Assembly: GCF_006717145.1 (NCBI RefSeq)
Contig: NZ_VFQF01000003.1
Coordinates: forward strand, 310,001-374,000
DNA length: 64,000 nucleotides
Source: Humibacillus xanthopallidus
GTDB taxonomy: Bacteria > Actinomycetota > Actinomycetes > Actinomycetales > Dermatophilaceae
Reading direction: 5' to 3'
The first letter of the stretch is position 1; every line of letters begins with the position of its first letter. Positions 1 to 8,944 of the stretch are shown in pieces. Under the pieces are notes generated by a model that worked only from the letters and a program-made list of their open reading frames with translations, did not search any database and was not told the origin of the DNA. The position numbers were made by a program, and so were the translations under genes.

Positions 1-342
1 AGCGCCGAGATCGTGCTCGGGCACGTGCCCCACGCAGGCGGCCTGGCCCGCGGCGTAGGCGGCGAACCGTGCCGCTCCTCGCAGCGGTCGCGCGGCCGCC
101 ATGGCATGCCCCCCGGTCGCCCGGGCCACCATCATCGCCATCTCGCCCCGGGCCCACGCGCGCGCCGCGGCGATCGCGTCGCGAGGTCGGGCGTCCGAGT
201 GCGCCTCGGTCTCGAAGAGAGGCAACACGTGCTCCGCGCACTCGGCAGCCCACAGCGCGAGCAGCCGGTGGTCCTCATCGCTGAGCAGGCCGCCGCGGCG
301 GATCGTGACCAGGCGTGGGTCGCGGACCTCCGGCAGGATCAT
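1..342 (-). CDS. Imm5-family putative immunity protein, N-terminal part (cut by window edge)
   Basis: The minus strand is open from an ATG at 342 to the window edge (114 codons, no stop). The translation begins MILPEVRDPRLVTIRRGGLL and continues with DEDHRLLALWAAECAEHVL and RDAIAAARAWARGE. This is the conserved opening of the Imm5-type 'putative immunity protein' family (helical, often misnamed SbcC-like). In that family the N-terminal half is an all-helical bundle, and the proteins are predicted to neutralise polymorphic toxins or act as orphan immunity proteins. The C-terminal half is missing here, so completeness and neighbours cannot be judged. The call rests on sequence resemblance alone. 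Confidence 0.6.
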   Translation of the reverse strand, partial: MILPEVRDPRLVTIRRGGLLSDEDHRLLALWAAECAEHVLPLFETEAHSDARPRDAIAAARAWARGEMAMMVARATGGHAMAAARPLRGAARFAAYAAGQAACVGHVPEHDLGA

Positions 343-408
343 CGAGCCAGCCTGCCACCCTCGGCCGGGCCACCGAGCTCCCGGCGCGGCGGCATACGGG
401 GAAGCCTG

Positions 409-837
409 TCAGCCGCCGGCGGGGCCGGTGTCCTGCGCCTCGAGCCTGCGCACCCGCGCGACAAGGCCCTTGAGGAGCAGCATGGCGACGTGCGGGTGTT
501 GGTCGATGAGGCTGGTGAACGCGGTCGGTGACAGGCGGAATGCTCGCAGGCCGTCAGGTCCGCTCATGACGGTGGCCGTGCGCCCGGAGCCGTCGATGAG
601 CGACATCTCGCCGAAGTAGTCACCCGTCGACAGCGAACCCACGACACGACCGTCGACGACGACGTCGGCAGTGCCCTCGATCAGCATCACCATGCCTGCG
701 CCGCGATCGCCCTGGTTGACGACCGGGACGCCCGGGGCGACCGAGACCGTCGAGCCGCGGGCGATCACCTCTTCGGCCAGGTCGTCGGGCAGCTCGCAGA
801 AGAGTTCGACGGCGCACAGAGAGTCCTTCAGGGTCAT
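409..837 (-). CDS. cyclic nucleotide-binding domain protein
   Basis: This 142-residue protein is essentially one cNMP-binding/Crp-type beta-roll. It has an N-terminal helix (LFCELPDDLAEEVIARG), beta strands with PVVNQGDRGAGMVMLIEG, and a phosphate-binding-cassette-like segment GDYFGEMSLIDGSGRTATV at about residues 83-101. No DNA-binding domain follows, so it is a stand-alone sensor or regulatory subunit rather than a Crp transcription factor. The cassette lacks the canonical GE(L/I)AL...RxA(T/S) only in detail; the GRTAT arginine is present, so nucleotide binding is possible. I placed the start at the ATG at 837 because GGGAGG lies 7 nt upstream; an ATG five codons earlier has no such site. 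Confidence 0.75.
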   Translation of the reverse strand: MTLKDSLCAVELFCELPDDLAEEVIARGSTVSVAPGVPVVNQGDRGAGMVMLIEGTADVVVDGRVVGSLSTGDYFGEMSLIDGSGRTATVMSGPDGLRAFRLSPTAFTSLIDQHPHVAMLLLKGLVARVRRLEAQDTGPAGG

Positions 838-985
838 GCTCGCCTCCCACACCAGGGCCCGCGACGGGGCCTGCCTTTCGACGGTAGTCCTGCTGAGAGC
901 GCGCCGGGCCGTAATCTGACGAATCCCGATGCGCCCCAGCGCCTCTCGGCGCCAGTGCCGCTGCCCCTGCCTGCGACAGCCGCTG

Positions 986-1234
986 TCAGATCGCCGACCA
1001 CGGCGCGTTCAGCTCGAGCAGCATGTCGTTGTGGAGGCGCCGCCGCTGGGTGAGCGGCGCGTTCGGGAAGTTCTCGGTCAGCGTCGTGACGACTCTGCTG
1101 ACGTCGGTCAGTGGCCAGGACCACGGGGCCGGCGGATCGGGCAGACGAACCATCGCTGCGGCGCAGCTGGGCGCCGTGAGGGCCCCCAGGGCGATGGCGG
1201 CGACGAGGGCGGCTCCTGCTCGCGTGGTGTGCAT
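986..1234 (-). CDS. small secreted protein of unknown function
   Basis: This 82-residue protein starts with a typical Sec signal peptide: a positively charged end (MHTTR) and a hydrophobic core (GAALVAAIALGALTA), with likely cleavage near SCAAA at about residues 23-27. The mature part is about 55 residues, rich in proline, arginine and asparagine (PDPPAPWSWPL, TENFPNAPLTQRRR), with no recognised domain. A very strong ribosome site (GGAGGTGA) sits just upstream of the ATG, which is the best evidence that the gene is real. No family was recognised. Confidence 0.6.
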   Translation of the reverse strand: MHTTRAGAALVAAIALGALTAPSCAAAMVRLPDPPAPWSWPLTDVSRVVTTLTENFPNAPLTQRRRLHNDMLLELNAPWSAI

Positions 1235-1374
1235 TCGAACTCACCTCCGGGGTGTCGCGACAACGTGCGATTCCCTCAACGGTGGGCCGAACGGCGCTCA
1301 CAGTCTGTGCCCGCGGTGACACAACGAATGTCTTTTGCCTGCAAGGAATTTCCTAGGGCTCCTGGGCCGGATCC

Positions 1375-2166
1375 TCAGCCGGCGCGGAGGTGGGACGCGA
1401 TCGCCTTCAGGGCACGCTCACGCTCAGGATCCGTCCACGCCCGCCCGTCGAGGACGACCCACGCGACACGCTGCGGTGTCAGCAACGCCACCGCGGGGGC
1501 CTCGCCGCTGGGGTTCGCGGTCGGGTTGGAGGGGACGCTGCCGACCACGGCTGGCACGCCGTGCACGGTCGCGGGCACGGCGTCGGCGCAGCTGACGAAC
1601 GCGGCCTGGAGGTAGCGCGCGGCCCTCTTGGGGTCTCCCGCCGCGAGCTCGATCTCGACGTAGGTCGCCGAACGCTCGGCCGAGGGGTCGGTGGCCGCGC
1701 CACTCTCGTTGGTGCTGAGACTGATTCGACGTATGCGTTCGGCGCCGAAGGCGTTGACCATGTCCTTCCAGTCCAGCGAGACCCAGGGCGGCGGTTGGGC
1801 GCACCAGGCGTCAGCGCCGTCGCCGAGGGCCTGGCCGCACTTGGCGTCATCGGCAGCGTCCGGCCCGGGCACGAACTCGTCGTTGGCGTCGATGCCGGGC
1901 GCGACACCGTCACTGAAGAGGTCGGTGAGCGGCAGCTCCGCGTCCCCGCCCCGACCGAGTTCCCGGTGCTCCGAGCAGCGCGCCGCCTCCGTGACCCCGG
2001 TCATGGTCACACCGGGTGTGCCGGAGTCCGCGACCGGTGACGGCTGCGGCGGCGTCGAGCCGCCACTCTCGCAACCGGCCACGGCCAGGAGCGCCAGCGC
2101 GACGGCCGGCCCCAGCGCGAGACGACCTGTGCGTGACGACGCCCGATCCGAGCTTCCCCTGTTCAT
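1375..2166 (-). CDS. putative lipoprotein of unknown function
   Basis: From the ATG at 2166 the product is 263 residues. It has a lipoprotein signal (ALGPAVALALLAVAGC, lipobox LAVAGC, acylated Cys at about residue 32) followed by a low-complexity Gly/Ser/Pro linker. The mature domain contains several cysteines and a conserved-looking core (AAGDPKRAARYLQAAFVSCAD, TPQRVAWVVLDGRAWTDPERERALKAIASHL). This resembles sensor-like extracellular lipoproteins of actinobacteria, but I could not assign a family. Longer starts at 2202 and 2238 would place a long charged tail before the signal, so the internal ATG is preferred. It is probably anchored on the outer face of the membrane. Confidence 0.6.
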   Translation of the reverse strand: MNRGSSDRASSRTGRLALGPAVALALLAVAGCESGGSTPPQPSPVADSGTPGVTMTGVTEAARCSEHRELGRGGDAELPLTDLFSDGVAPGIDANDEFVPGPDAADDAKCGQALGDGADAWCAQPPPWVSLDWKDMVNAFGAERIRRISLSTNESGAATDPSAERSATYVEIELAAGDPKRAARYLQAAFVSCADAVPATVHGVPAVVGSVPSNPTANPSGEAPAVALLTPQRVAWVVLDGRAWTDPERERALKAIASHLRAG

Positions 2167-2310
2167 TCCCGGAGTCTTCCAGTGGCGCAGCACCCCCGTC
2201 ATCTGGTTGCGGCGCACGATGCCCGATGCCACCGCCACCAGACCGCACCCAAGCGTCCGAGCACTGGACGGATCCTCGACGGCTGTCAGGAGTCATAGCA
2301 CGTTTTGGTC

Positions 2311-2946
2311 ATGACATGGCACGCCTTCTCCTCGTTCGTCGTCTTCGCCGCCGTCGTGAGCGTGATCCCCGGCCCGGACTTCGTGGTCGTGCTGCGCAGT
2401 GCCGTGGTGGGCGGGCGGCCTCGGGGGCTGTGGGCGGCCGCCGGGGTGACGACCTCCAACGCGGTGCAGGGGCTGGCGGTCGCCGTCGGCCTCGGCGCGT
2501 TCATCGTGGCGAGCCAGCCACTCTTCACGGCGATCAAGTGGGCCGGCGTCGGCTACCTCCTGTTCCTCGCCGCCCGGACGCTGCGCTCTGCCTTCCGCGG
2601 TGACTACGAGCTCGACCTCGGCGATGCCCCGGAGCGGCGGGATCGCAGCCGGGCCTGGCTGGGCTGGCGGGCGGGCTTCACCTCCAACATCACCAACCCG
2701 AAGGTGCTGGCGTTCTACCTCGCCGTCCTTCCCCAGTTCCTGCCCGACGGCGTCGCCCCCGTCGAGGTGGTGGGGCTCGCGCTCACCCACGCTGTCATCT
2801 CGGCCGTTTTCCTCGTGCTGGTCACGCTGAGCGCGCATGCCGCCCGACGCGTCCTCACCCGCCGGCGCGTGCGCCGCGGCGTCGACGTCGTCACCGGGAC
2901 GGCCATGCTTGGTTTCGGAGCGCGGTGGGCGTTCGAGAGCGCCTGA
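2311..2946 (+). CDS. LysE/RhtB-family amino-acid exporter
   Basis: This 211-residue polytopic membrane protein has the LysE-superfamily signatures: VSVIPGPDFVVVLRSA near the N-terminus, GVGYLLFLAARTLR at the end of the second hydrophobic block, and NITNPKVLAFYLAVLPQF in the middle. Six hydrophobic segments are apparent. The family exports amino acids or similar small metabolites by proton-coupled efflux; the substrate cannot be read from sequence. The start is ambiguous: a TTG at 2305 has CAGGAG at a suitable distance, while the ATG at 2311 gives the usual family N-terminus. It stands alone on the plus strand between minus-strand genes. Confidence 0.85.
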   Translation: MTWHAFSSFVVFAAVVSVIPGPDFVVVLRSAVVGGRPRGLWAAAGVTTSNAVQGLAVAVGLGAFIVASQPLFTAIKWAGVGYLLFLAARTLRSAFRGDYELDLGDAPERRDRSRAWLGWRAGFTSNITNPKVLAFYLAVLPQFLPDGVAPVEVVGLALTHAVISAVFLVLVTLSAHAARRVLTRRRVRRGVDVVTGTAMLGFGARWAFESA

Positions 2947-3256
2947 CGGCGACCGACTCCTTCTGCACGGGTCAGTAGGCCATGACCGCCCAGACCGTCT
3001 CCCGCTCGCCGGGGCTCTCGCTGGTGGTGCGGGGTCGGTTGAGCCGGCCCAGCCGGGACGCGGTGCCGGGCCTGGCGCCGTGGGTGGAGTCTTGTCTGCG
3101 CTGCCTCTGTATTGAGTCACCACGTGACTCAGTCCAGTCCAGTCGCGCCTGGGCGCCCCGGTGGCGTTGCTCTGAGGGAGTCTGAGCCACTGGATGACTC
3201 AACGCAGAGGAGGCCCGGGTCACCTCACGAGCTCCTCGCCCGCGACCGCCGCGCCC
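2947..3256. other. intergenic region between convergent genes
   Basis: There is no convincing coding sequence in these 310 bp, which separate the 3' ends of the LysE-type exporter and the M48 protease. The notable element is a short palindrome at 3114-3130 (GAGTCAC-CAC-GTGACTC), with further GACTC/GAGTC words nearby at about 3127-3130, 3178-3182 and 3195-3199. It may be part of a terminator or a protein-binding site. No U-tract is present. Confidence 0.5.
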
Positions 3257-4267
3257 TCACCACCAGATGCCGGTGCGTCGCAGCCGCGGGCTGTCGGTTG
3301 CCGGAGGGTAGATGACGATCACCCGGTAGGGCGTCGTCGGCAGTGGCTGGGCCGTCACGTCGGTCTCGAGCGCGATGAGCCGGCGGACCCGCTCGTCGGT
3401 CGGCGGGTGGGTGCGCAGCAGCAGCGGGTCGGGCCCGGCCGAGCGACCGACGAGGATCCGCTCCCAGATGCGCCCGTCGGCGTGCTCGAGGACGACGAGC
3501 GCCCGCGCGAGCCCCTCCGGGTCGCCCGTCAGCGAGGCGGCATCGAGGTCGGCGTCGTACTCCCGCGACCGCGACACGGCGAGCTGCATCAGCGTCACGA
3601 CCATGGGCACTGCGACGAGCACGAGCGACACGAGCAGGGGCACGAGGCTGTTTCGGCTGACGGCGAGCGGCAGGGTGACCAGCCCCGACCACAGCCCGAC
3701 CCACGACATCCACTGGGCGAGCCGCCCCACGAGGTCGGACAGGCTCATGACCGCCGTGTCGCCGTGGCGCAGGTGGCTCACCTCGTGCGCGACGACGGCC
3801 GCGAGCTCGCGGCCGTCGAGCAGGCGCAGCAGCCCGTCGGTGACGGCGAGCGCCGACTCGTCACCGCGGCCGACGACGAAGGCGTTGACCTGGGGGCTCG
3901 CGACGTAGAACACCGTCGGCCGCCGGTCGAGCTGCGCCCGCTCGGAGAGCACGTCGACGAGCTCGTGCAGACGAGGTGCGGCTGCGCGCGGGACGGGCTG
4001 GGCGGCATACAGGGAGAGGACCCAGGCCGTCGGCACGCGCGGGCGCAGCGTCGCGAGGACCACCACGACGAACACGGCCCAGACGAGCCCAGCGGTGCCC
4101 GCGAGCAGCCATGCGGCAGCTCCGAGCACGCCGGCCAGGCCGACGAAGAGGAGCAGCTCCTGGGCGAGGTTGCGCACCCGATGCCGTCGACCCGGGGCGT
4201 ATGCCGCCGCGACGCGCCGCCCGTCGGGGCGAGGTCGCGCAGCCGGGTGGGTGCCGGTCGGCCTCAT
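3257..4267 (-). CDS. M48-family membrane zinc metalloprotease
   Basis: This 336-residue protein has two hydrophobic segments at about residues 36-75 and two more at about 195-240. The zinc-binding motif HEVSH lies at residues 161-165, followed by a helix and a later glutamate region ([13 protein letters not shown]), the usual third ligand of M48 peptidases (HtpX/Ste24-like). The [27 protein letters not shown] stretch before the motif is typical of the family. It probably degrades or processes membrane proteins, with the active site facing the cytoplasm. A longer frame runs upstream to 4468, but it would overlap the divergent DUF427 gene, so the ATG at 4267 is chosen. Confidence 0.85.
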   Translation of the reverse strand: MRPTGTHPAARPRPDGRRVAAAYAPGRRHRVRNLAQELLLFVGLAGVLGAAAWLLAGTAGLVWAVFVVVVLATLRPRVPTAWVLSLYAAQPVPRAAAPRLHELVDVLSERAQLDRRPTVFYVASPQVNAFVVGRGDESALAVTDGLLRLLDGRELAAVVAHEVSHLRHGDTAVMSLSDLVGRLAQWMSWVGLWSGLVTLPLAVSRNSLVPLLVSLVLVAVPMVVTLMQLAVSRSREYDADLDAASLTGDPEGLARALVVLEHADGRIWERILVGRSAGPDPLLLRTHPPTDERVRRLIALETDVTAQPLPTTPYRVIVIYPPATDSPRLRRTGIWW

Positions 4268-4303
4268 GACTCCAGACTCGTGCGTCGGGCCCAGCCGCCC
4301 CAG

Positions 4304-4338
4304 TGCCGAACGTCCTGCCGAACGTCCTGCCGAAACGC
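4304..4338. repeat. 12-bp tandem direct repeat in a divergent promoter region
   Basis: Two exact copies of TGCCGAACGTCC (4304-4315 and 4316-4327) are followed by a partial third copy (TGCCGAAACG). They lie between the divergent starts of the M48 protease (4267) and the DUF427 gene (4387). The position suits an operator; nothing else supports this. Confidence 0.5.
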
Positions 4339-4386
4339 TGTCGCCCGGGCCGTTGTGGAGGTGCGGGTCGGAGCCCACACTGAGAC

Positions 4387-5214
4387 ATGGCCGTCGACCT
4401 CGAGCAGGACTGGTTCCGCGGGCTCCGCGAGCTGCGCATCGCCCGCACCCCCAAGCGAATTCGCGCACTGCTGGACGGCCAGACCGTCCTCGACACCCGT
4501 GACGCGCTGCTCGTCTACGAGCCGCGCCGCGTCGTGCCCTGGTATGCCGTCCCGCCGGGTGACCTGGACCTGCAGCTCAGTGAGCACGACCCTTCGCCCG
4601 TGCCCGAGCTGCGCGCACCCGTGCTGCCGCCTCACCACAACGACTGGCACACCGTGCCGGGGCACTCGCTCCACCTCGAGGGCCACGGTGAGGTGGCCTT
4701 CCGCCCGGACGATCCCGATCTCGGCGGTCGCCTTGTCCTGCACTGGGATCCGTTCGAGTGGCTCGAGGAGGACGAGCCCGTCATGGGCCACCCGCACGAC
4801 CCGTTCAAGCGCATCGACGTGCTGCGCAGCAGCCGGCACGTCCGTGTCGAGGTGGGCGGCACGACCGTCGCCGAGTCGTCCCGGCCGACGATGCTCATCG
4901 AGACGGGGCTGCCGGTGCGGTGGTACCTCCCGCAGGAGGACGTCCGGATCGACCTGCTCACCCCCTCCGAGACGCACACCGTCTGTGCGTACAAGGGGGT
5001 CGCGTCCTACCTCAGCGCACCGGGGGCTCCGGACGTCGCGTGGTTCTATCCCGACCCCCTGCACGACGCGCTCCAGGTCAAGGACCTCGTCAGCTTCTGG
5101 CGGGCGGCCACGGTCGAGGTCGACGGGGTGGCGGTCAGCACCTCGATGCCCGGCGAGCCGGGCGACGGGGCCGACCGTGCCGGCGGGGCCGACGGGCGCC
5201 CCGGCGCGATCTAG
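4387..5214 (+). CDS. DUF427 domain protein (two tandem halves)
   Basis: This 275-residue cytoplasmic protein contains DUF427-type beta-rich repeats. The first half has [24 protein letters not shown]. The second has [22 protein letters not shown], the hallmark [11 protein letters not shown], and the C-terminal [20 protein letters not shown]. The family has no established reaction. Duplicated forms of about 250-280 residues are common in actinobacteria. The gene is divergent from the M48 protease and is followed 10 nt downstream by a DUF2200 gene, with which it is probably co-transcribed. The last ~20 residues are Gly/Asp/Ala-rich and likely disordered. Confidence 0.85.
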   Translation: MAVDLEQDWFRGLRELRIARTPKRIRALLDGQTVLDTRDALLVYEPRRVVPWYAVPPGDLDLQLSEHDPSPVPELRAPVLPPHHNDWHTVPGHSLHLEGHGEVAFRPDDPDLGGRLVLHWDPFEWLEEDEPVMGHPHDPFKRIDVLRSSRHVRVEVGGTTVAESSRPTMLIETGLPVRWYLPQEDVRIDLLTPSETHTVCAYKGVASYLSAPGAPDVAWFYPDPLHDALQVKDLVSFWRAATVEVDGVAVSTSMPGEPGDGADRAGGADGRPGAI

Positions 5215-5224
5215 GCTGGACGGC

Positions 5225-5623
5225 ATGCCACGCCCCGACGTGCCGCCGCAGGACGGCCCCCCACGTCACCGGATCTTCGGTGCGAGCTTCGCCAGCATCT
5301 ATCCGCACTACGTCGCCAAGGCGGAGCGCAAGGGCCACACCAAGGCCGAGGTCGACGAGGTCATCGCGTGGCTGACGGGCTACGACGCCGCAGGCCTCGA
5401 CCGTGTCCTCGGGTCCGAGGTCGACCTCGAGACCTTCTTCGCCGAGGCTCCGGCGATGAACGCCAACGCCTCGCTCATCACCGGCGTCATCTGCGGCTAC
5501 CGCGTCGAGGAGATCGAGGACCCGCTCATGCAGAAGATCCGCTACCTCGACAAGCTCGTCGACGAGGTCGCCAAGGGCAAGAAGATGTCGTCGATCCTGA
5601 GGGGGTCCCCGGCCGCCGGCTGA
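5225..5623 (+). CDS. DUF2200 family protein
   Basis: This 132-residue protein matches the DUF2200 pattern. [40 protein letters not shown] is at about residues 15-54 and [44 protein letters not shown] at about 73-116, ending in a basic [10 protein letters not shown] tail. The fold is expected to be small and helical; no activity is established for the family. It follows the DUF427 gene closely on the same strand and stops 3 nt before the stop codon of the convergent serine hydrolase gene. Confidence 0.85.
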   Translation: MPRPDVPPQDGPPRHRIFGASFASIYPHYVAKAERKGHTKAEVDEVIAWLTGYDAAGLDRVLGSEVDLETFFAEAPAMNANASLITGVICGYRVEEIEDPLMQKIRYLDKLVDEVAKGKKMSSILRGSPAAG

Positions 5624-5626
5624 GGG

Positions 5627-6643
5627 TCAGCCCGCCCCGAGCGCTGCGTCGATGGCCTCGTTGACCGCCGAGACCACGGGCCAGGCGCCTGCCGTGCTGT
5701 TGCCGATGACGCTCACCGTCGTCCGGCTCTCGACGAGGTGCGTCGAGCGGAAGGACGCGCCAGCGTCGTAGCCCTCGAGGATGAGGGCCGGATGTGTCCG
5801 GTGGAGCCAGAAGCCCATGCCGTAGCGCCGCCGCTCCTGCGGCACGTCGTGCCGCGGCCGGGTCATCTCCTCCACGGTCGCCGGCGTGACGATCCGACCG
5901 TCGAGCAGCGCGAGCCAGAAGCCGTGCAGGTCGCCGGCGGTCGTGAACACCCCGCCGTCACCGTTGCCGAGCAGTGGCAGGTGGAGCGTGTTGACGAGGT
6001 TCCCGTCGGTGTGGAGGTAGCCGAGGGCGGCCTCGGCCGGCAGGTCGTTGAGGGGGAGGAAGTCGGTGCGCTCGAGGCCCGCGGGCTCGATGACGAGCCG
6101 CCGCACGACGTCGTGGAAGGAGCTGCCCGTCACCCGCTCGAGCACGACCGCCAGCACGACGTAGCCGCCGTTGCAGTAGGAGAACCGCTCGCCCGGCACG
6201 AAGGACTGGGGGTGCCCGTCGAGCAGGGGCAGGAACGCCTCGGCCGTGGTGAGGGTGTGCACGGGAACGGTGAGGACGTAGTCGTCCGGCTCCCAGTCGC
6301 CCTCGTCGAGGTAGTCACCGATTCCGGAGGTGTGGGTGAGCAGGTGCTCGGGGGTGACCCGGCTGTCGATGAGGGGGAGGTCGTCGCCGAGCAGCTCGCG
6401 CACGGGTTGGTCGAGCCGCAGCTCGCCGTCCTCCACGAGCCGCATGACCGAGAGCGCGGTGAACGCCTTGGACCCGCTGGCCACGGCGATCCGCGTGTCG
6501 GCGGTCATCGGCACGCGCAGGGCGCGGTGGGCGAAGCCCTCGCACCTCTCGAAGGTGCGCTCACCCCCGACGTCGACCGTGACGACACCGGTGAAGGACT
6601 CGGCGGCCATCGCGGTGTCGAGCGTGGCGGTGTCGAGCTCCAT
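5627..6643 (-). CDS. serine hydrolase of the beta-lactamase/class C family
   Basis: This 338-residue protein carries the penicillin-binding/class C beta-lactamase motifs. These are S56-x-x-K59 (SGSKAFTALSVMRLVEDGELRLDQPV), YCNGGY as the Y-x-N element, and THTSGIGDY, typical of esterase-like members. No signal peptide is present, so it is probably cytosolic and more likely an esterase or peptidase-like hydrolase than a beta-lactamase. The ATG at 6643 is preceded by GGAGG at 5 nt. It lies downstream of and codirectional with the GntR regulator gene (20-bp gap) and may be co-transcribed with it. Confidence 0.8.
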   Translation of the reverse strand: MELDTATLDTAMAAESFTGVVTVDVGGERTFERCEGFAHRALRVPMTADTRIAVASGSKAFTALSVMRLVEDGELRLDQPVRELLGDDLPLIDSRVTPEHLLTHTSGIGDYLDEGDWEPDDYVLTVPVHTLTTAEAFLPLLDGHPQSFVPGERFSYCNGGYVVLAVVLERVTGSSFHDVVRRLVIEPAGLERTDFLPLNDLPAEAALGYLHTDGNLVNTLHLPLLGNGDGGVFTTAGDLHGFWLALLDGRIVTPATVEEMTRPRHDVPQERRRYGMGFWLHRTHPALILEGYDAGASFRSTHLVESRTTVSVIGNSTAGAWPVVSAVNEAIDAALGAG

Positions 6644-6663
6644 GTCAGGCCTCCGGTGTCGGG

Positions 6664-7356
6664 TCACGGGTGGTGGAGCGCGCGGAGGAGGTGCTCCTCC
6701 GCGTCGGCGAGGTAAGCGCGCAGCGCCGCAGTGGCACCGGCGCGGTCGCCGGCCTCGAGGTCACGGATGATGACCTCGTTGCGGTCGAGGTAGGGCTCGT
6801 GGAAGCCGGGGTCATCGCCCATCAGGTGGAACACGAGTCTCATCTCCGCGAGCACGCCCTCCATGAGGTGGTCGACCCGGCGGCTCCCTGCGAGCCGGAC
6901 GACGCTGCGGTGGAACTCCTGGTTGCCCTGGGCCACGCCGGCGACGTCACCCCGCTCACGGCATACGCGTGCGGCCTCGACGACCTCACGCAACCTGGCG
7001 ACGGCCTCGTCGGAGAAGCCCGGACCGCGCTCGAGGGCCGCCGGCTCGATGAGCTGGCGCGTGGCATACAGGTCACGGATGTCGCCGGCGGTGGGGGTGG
7101 CGACGAACACGCCGCGGTTGGGCTCGCGGGCGGCGAGCCGCTCGGCGATGAGCAGGGCGAACGCCTCGCGGATCGTGTTGCGCGAGAAGCCGAGGGCGGC
7201 GCCGATCGTCTCCTCCGTGAGGCGCGTGCCGGAGCGCAGGGCGCCGTTGACGATCTGCTCGCGGAGCGCGTCCGCGACCCGCTCCGCAGCCGAGGGCTGG
7301 GCAGACACGCGGGTCGGGATCTGGCGCAGGGCCTCGGACAGGTCGCGGTTGGCCAC
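6664..7356 (-). CDS. GntR-family (FCD/FadR-type) transcriptional regulator
   Basis: This 230-residue protein has an N-terminal winged helix (AERVADALREQIVNGALRSGTRLTEETIGAALGFSRNTIREAFALLIAERL, about residues 23-73). An all-helical FCD ligand-binding domain follows, with the DLYATRQLIEPAALE and NQEFHRSVVRLAGSRRVDHLM segments; the His/Asp positions usually bind a metal and a carboxylate ligand. The gene is divergent from the 5-oxoprolinase operon, and a palindrome lies in the shared 97-bp promoter region. It is therefore probably the local repressor and may respond to 5-oxoproline, glutamate or a related acid; the ligand is inference. Confidence 0.88.
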   Translation of the reverse strand: MANRDLSEALRQIPTRVSAQPSAAERVADALREQIVNGALRSGTRLTEETIGAALGFSRNTIREAFALLIAERLAAREPNRGVFVATPTAGDIRDLYATRQLIEPAALERGPGFSDEAVARLREVVEAARVCRERGDVAGVAQGNQEFHRSVVRLAGSRRVDHLMEGVLAEMRLVFHLMGDDPGFHEPYLDRNEVIIRDLEAGDRAGATAALRAYLADAEEHLLRALHHP

Positions 7357-7409
7357 AACGGCACTCTAGGCCGCCGGCGGGAGCCGTCGTAGGATCGCGG
7401 TATCGCAGG

Positions 7410-7422
7410 ATTGTTGAACAAT
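7410..7422. promoter_or_regulatory. candidate GntR operator (palindrome ATTGTT-G-AACAAT)
   Basis: This is a perfect 13-bp palindrome centred at 7416 in the divergent region between the GntR/FCD regulator (start 7356) and pxpA (start 7454). It matches the TNGTnnnACNA style of FadR-subfamily operators and is strikingly AT-rich for this DNA. It is placed to block the pxpA promoter and possibly to autoregulate. Confidence 0.7.
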
Positions 7423-7453
7423 ATGGCGTGCAGCAGCCAGGAGGAGGAGGCGA

Positions 7454-8221
7454 ATGACCGTCCAGCGGATCGACCTCAACTCCGACCTCGGCGAGAGCCT
7501 CGGCGCGTGGGAGCTGGGCAACGACGACGCGATGCTCGACATCGTCACGAGCGCCAACGTGGCCTGCGGCTTCCACGCGGGCGACAGCCTGACGCTGATG
7601 CGCACCTGCGCGCAGGCGGCAGAGCGTGGGGTCGTCGTCGGGGCGCAGGTCGGCTACCGCGACCTCGCCGGCTTCGGCCGCCGGTTCATCGACATGGCGC
7701 CCGACGAGCTGACGGCCGACGTGATCTACCAGATCGGCGCGCTCGAGGCGATGTGCCGGGTCGCGGGGGTGCGGGTGGAGTACGTCAAGCCCCACGGCGC
7801 CCTCTACAACGCGATCGTGCAGCACGAGGAGCAAGCCGCCGCCGTCGTCGCGGCCGTCGTCGCCATCGACCCCAGCCTGCACGTCATGGGCCTGCCCGGG
7901 TCCGCCTTCCTCCGGCTCGCCGGGGAGGCCGGGCTCAGCACCGTCTCCGAGGCCTTCGCCGACCGTGCCTACACCCCCGAAGGTCACCTCGTGTCGCGGC
8001 GCGAGCCCGGCGCCGTCCTCCACGACCCCGAGAGCGTCGCCGCCCGCATGGTGCGGCTCGCCACCGAGGGCCGCATCACGGCGATCGACGGCACCGAGAT
8101 CGAGGTGCGGGCCGACTCGATCTGCACCCACGGCGACTCGCCCGGGGCCGTCGAGATGGCTCGGGCGCTGCGCACCGCCCTGACCGGCGCGGGCATCGAG
8201 ATCGCCCCCTTCACGAGGTAG
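7454..8221 (+). CDS. pxpA: 5-oxoprolinase subunit PxpA (LamB/YcsF family)
   Basis: This 255-residue protein is full length for the family. Signatures are [20 protein letters not shown] at the N-terminus, [12 protein letters not shown] (residues ~36-47), [16 protein letters not shown] and VKPHGALYN. PxpA works with PxpB and PxpC to open 5-oxoproline (pyroglutamate) to L-glutamate with ATP. The start is fixed by AGGAGGAGG just upstream. The gene heads a four-gene operon with pxpB (6-nt gap) and pxpC (4-nt overlap), facing the GntR regulator. Confidence 0.92.
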   Translation: MTVQRIDLNSDLGESLGAWELGNDDAMLDIVTSANVACGFHAGDSLTLMRTCAQAAERGVVVGAQVGYRDLAGFGRRFIDMAPDELTADVIYQIGALEAMCRVAGVRVEYVKPHGALYNAIVQHEEQAAAVVAAVVAIDPSLHVMGLPGSAFLRLAGEAGLSTVSEAFADRAYTPEGHLVSRREPGAVLHDPESVAARMVRLATEGRITAIDGTEIEVRADSICTHGDSPGAVEMARALRTALTGAGIEIAPFTR

Positions 8222-8227
8222 GTCGCG

Positions 8228-8944
8228 ATGTCCCACCCGAGCGACTCGCCCGTGACAGCGCCCACGCCAGCGCGCACGACACCCTCGTCGGCACCGCCGC
8301 TGCGCCTCCGCCTGCTGCCGATGGGCGACGCGGCACTGCTCGTCGAGACCGACGGCATCGACTCCGTGCTCGCGCTCGCGGCGGTGCTCGCGCCGCTCGC
8401 CCACACCGGCGAGGGCATCTGGGCCGAGGTCGACGACCTCGTGCCGGCAGCCCGCACGCTCCTCGTCGTCGCGCGCCCGACGACGGACCTCGACGAGCTC
8501 GCCCGCGTGCTCCTCCGCGCTGCACGTGGTGCGAGCGTCGGGGCCGGCACGTCCGAGCAGCGCGTCGTCGAGATCCCCGTCGTCTACGGCGGCCCCGACC
8601 TCGCCGAGGTGGCCGCCCTCACGGGCCTGGCCCCCGACGAGGTCGTCGTCGCGCACACGGGCACGGAGTGGCGGGTGGGCTTCGGCGGCTTCGCGCCCGG
8701 CTTCGCCTACCTCGTCGGCGGCGACCCACGCCTCACGGTGGCTCGCCGCGCAGAGCCGCGCACGCGGGTGCCGGCCGGATCCGTCGGCCTCGCAGGCGAG
8801 TTCAGCGGCATCTACCCACGCGAGTCGCCGGGCGGATGGCAGCTCATCGGCACGACCGACGTCGTCCTGTGGGACACCGACCGGCAGCCGCCCGCGCTCC
8901 TCTCACCCGGCACCACCGTGCGTTTCGTGGAGGCCGGGCGATGA
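8228..8944 (+). CDS. pxpB: 5-oxoprolinase subunit PxpB (KipI / allophanate hydrolase subunit 1 family)
   Basis: This 238-residue protein begins with a ~25-residue Pro/Thr-rich leader absent from many homologues. The KipI/AHS1 domain follows: LRLLPMGDAALLVE, VEIPVVYGGPDLAEVA, WRVGFGGFAPGFAYLVGGD, TRVPAGSVGLAGEFSGIYPRESPGGWQLIGTTD and a C-terminal PGTTVRFVEA. It acts as the partner of PxpC in the ATP-dependent 5-oxoprolinase. Its stop codon overlaps the pxpC start (ATGA), indicating translational coupling. Confidence 0.92.
   Translation: MSHPSDSPVTAPTPARTTPSSAPPLRLRLLPMGDAALLVETDGIDSVLALAAVLAPLAHTGEGIWAEVDDLVPAARTLLVVARPTTDLDELARVLLRAARGASVGAGTSEQRVVEIPVVYGGPDLAEVAALTGLAPDEVVVAHTGTEWRVGFGGFAPGFAYLVGGDPRLTVARRAEPRTRVPAGSVGLAGEFSGIYPRESPGGWQLIGTTDVVLWDTDRQPPALLSPGTTVRFVEAGR

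Noticed and set aside
3194-5623. 809-codon plus-strand open frame across the protease and DUF427 region
   Set aside because: Its first two-thirds is antisense to or out of frame with the protease and DUF427 genes and has Arg/Pro/Ser-rich low complexity; only the DUF2200 part at the end is real.
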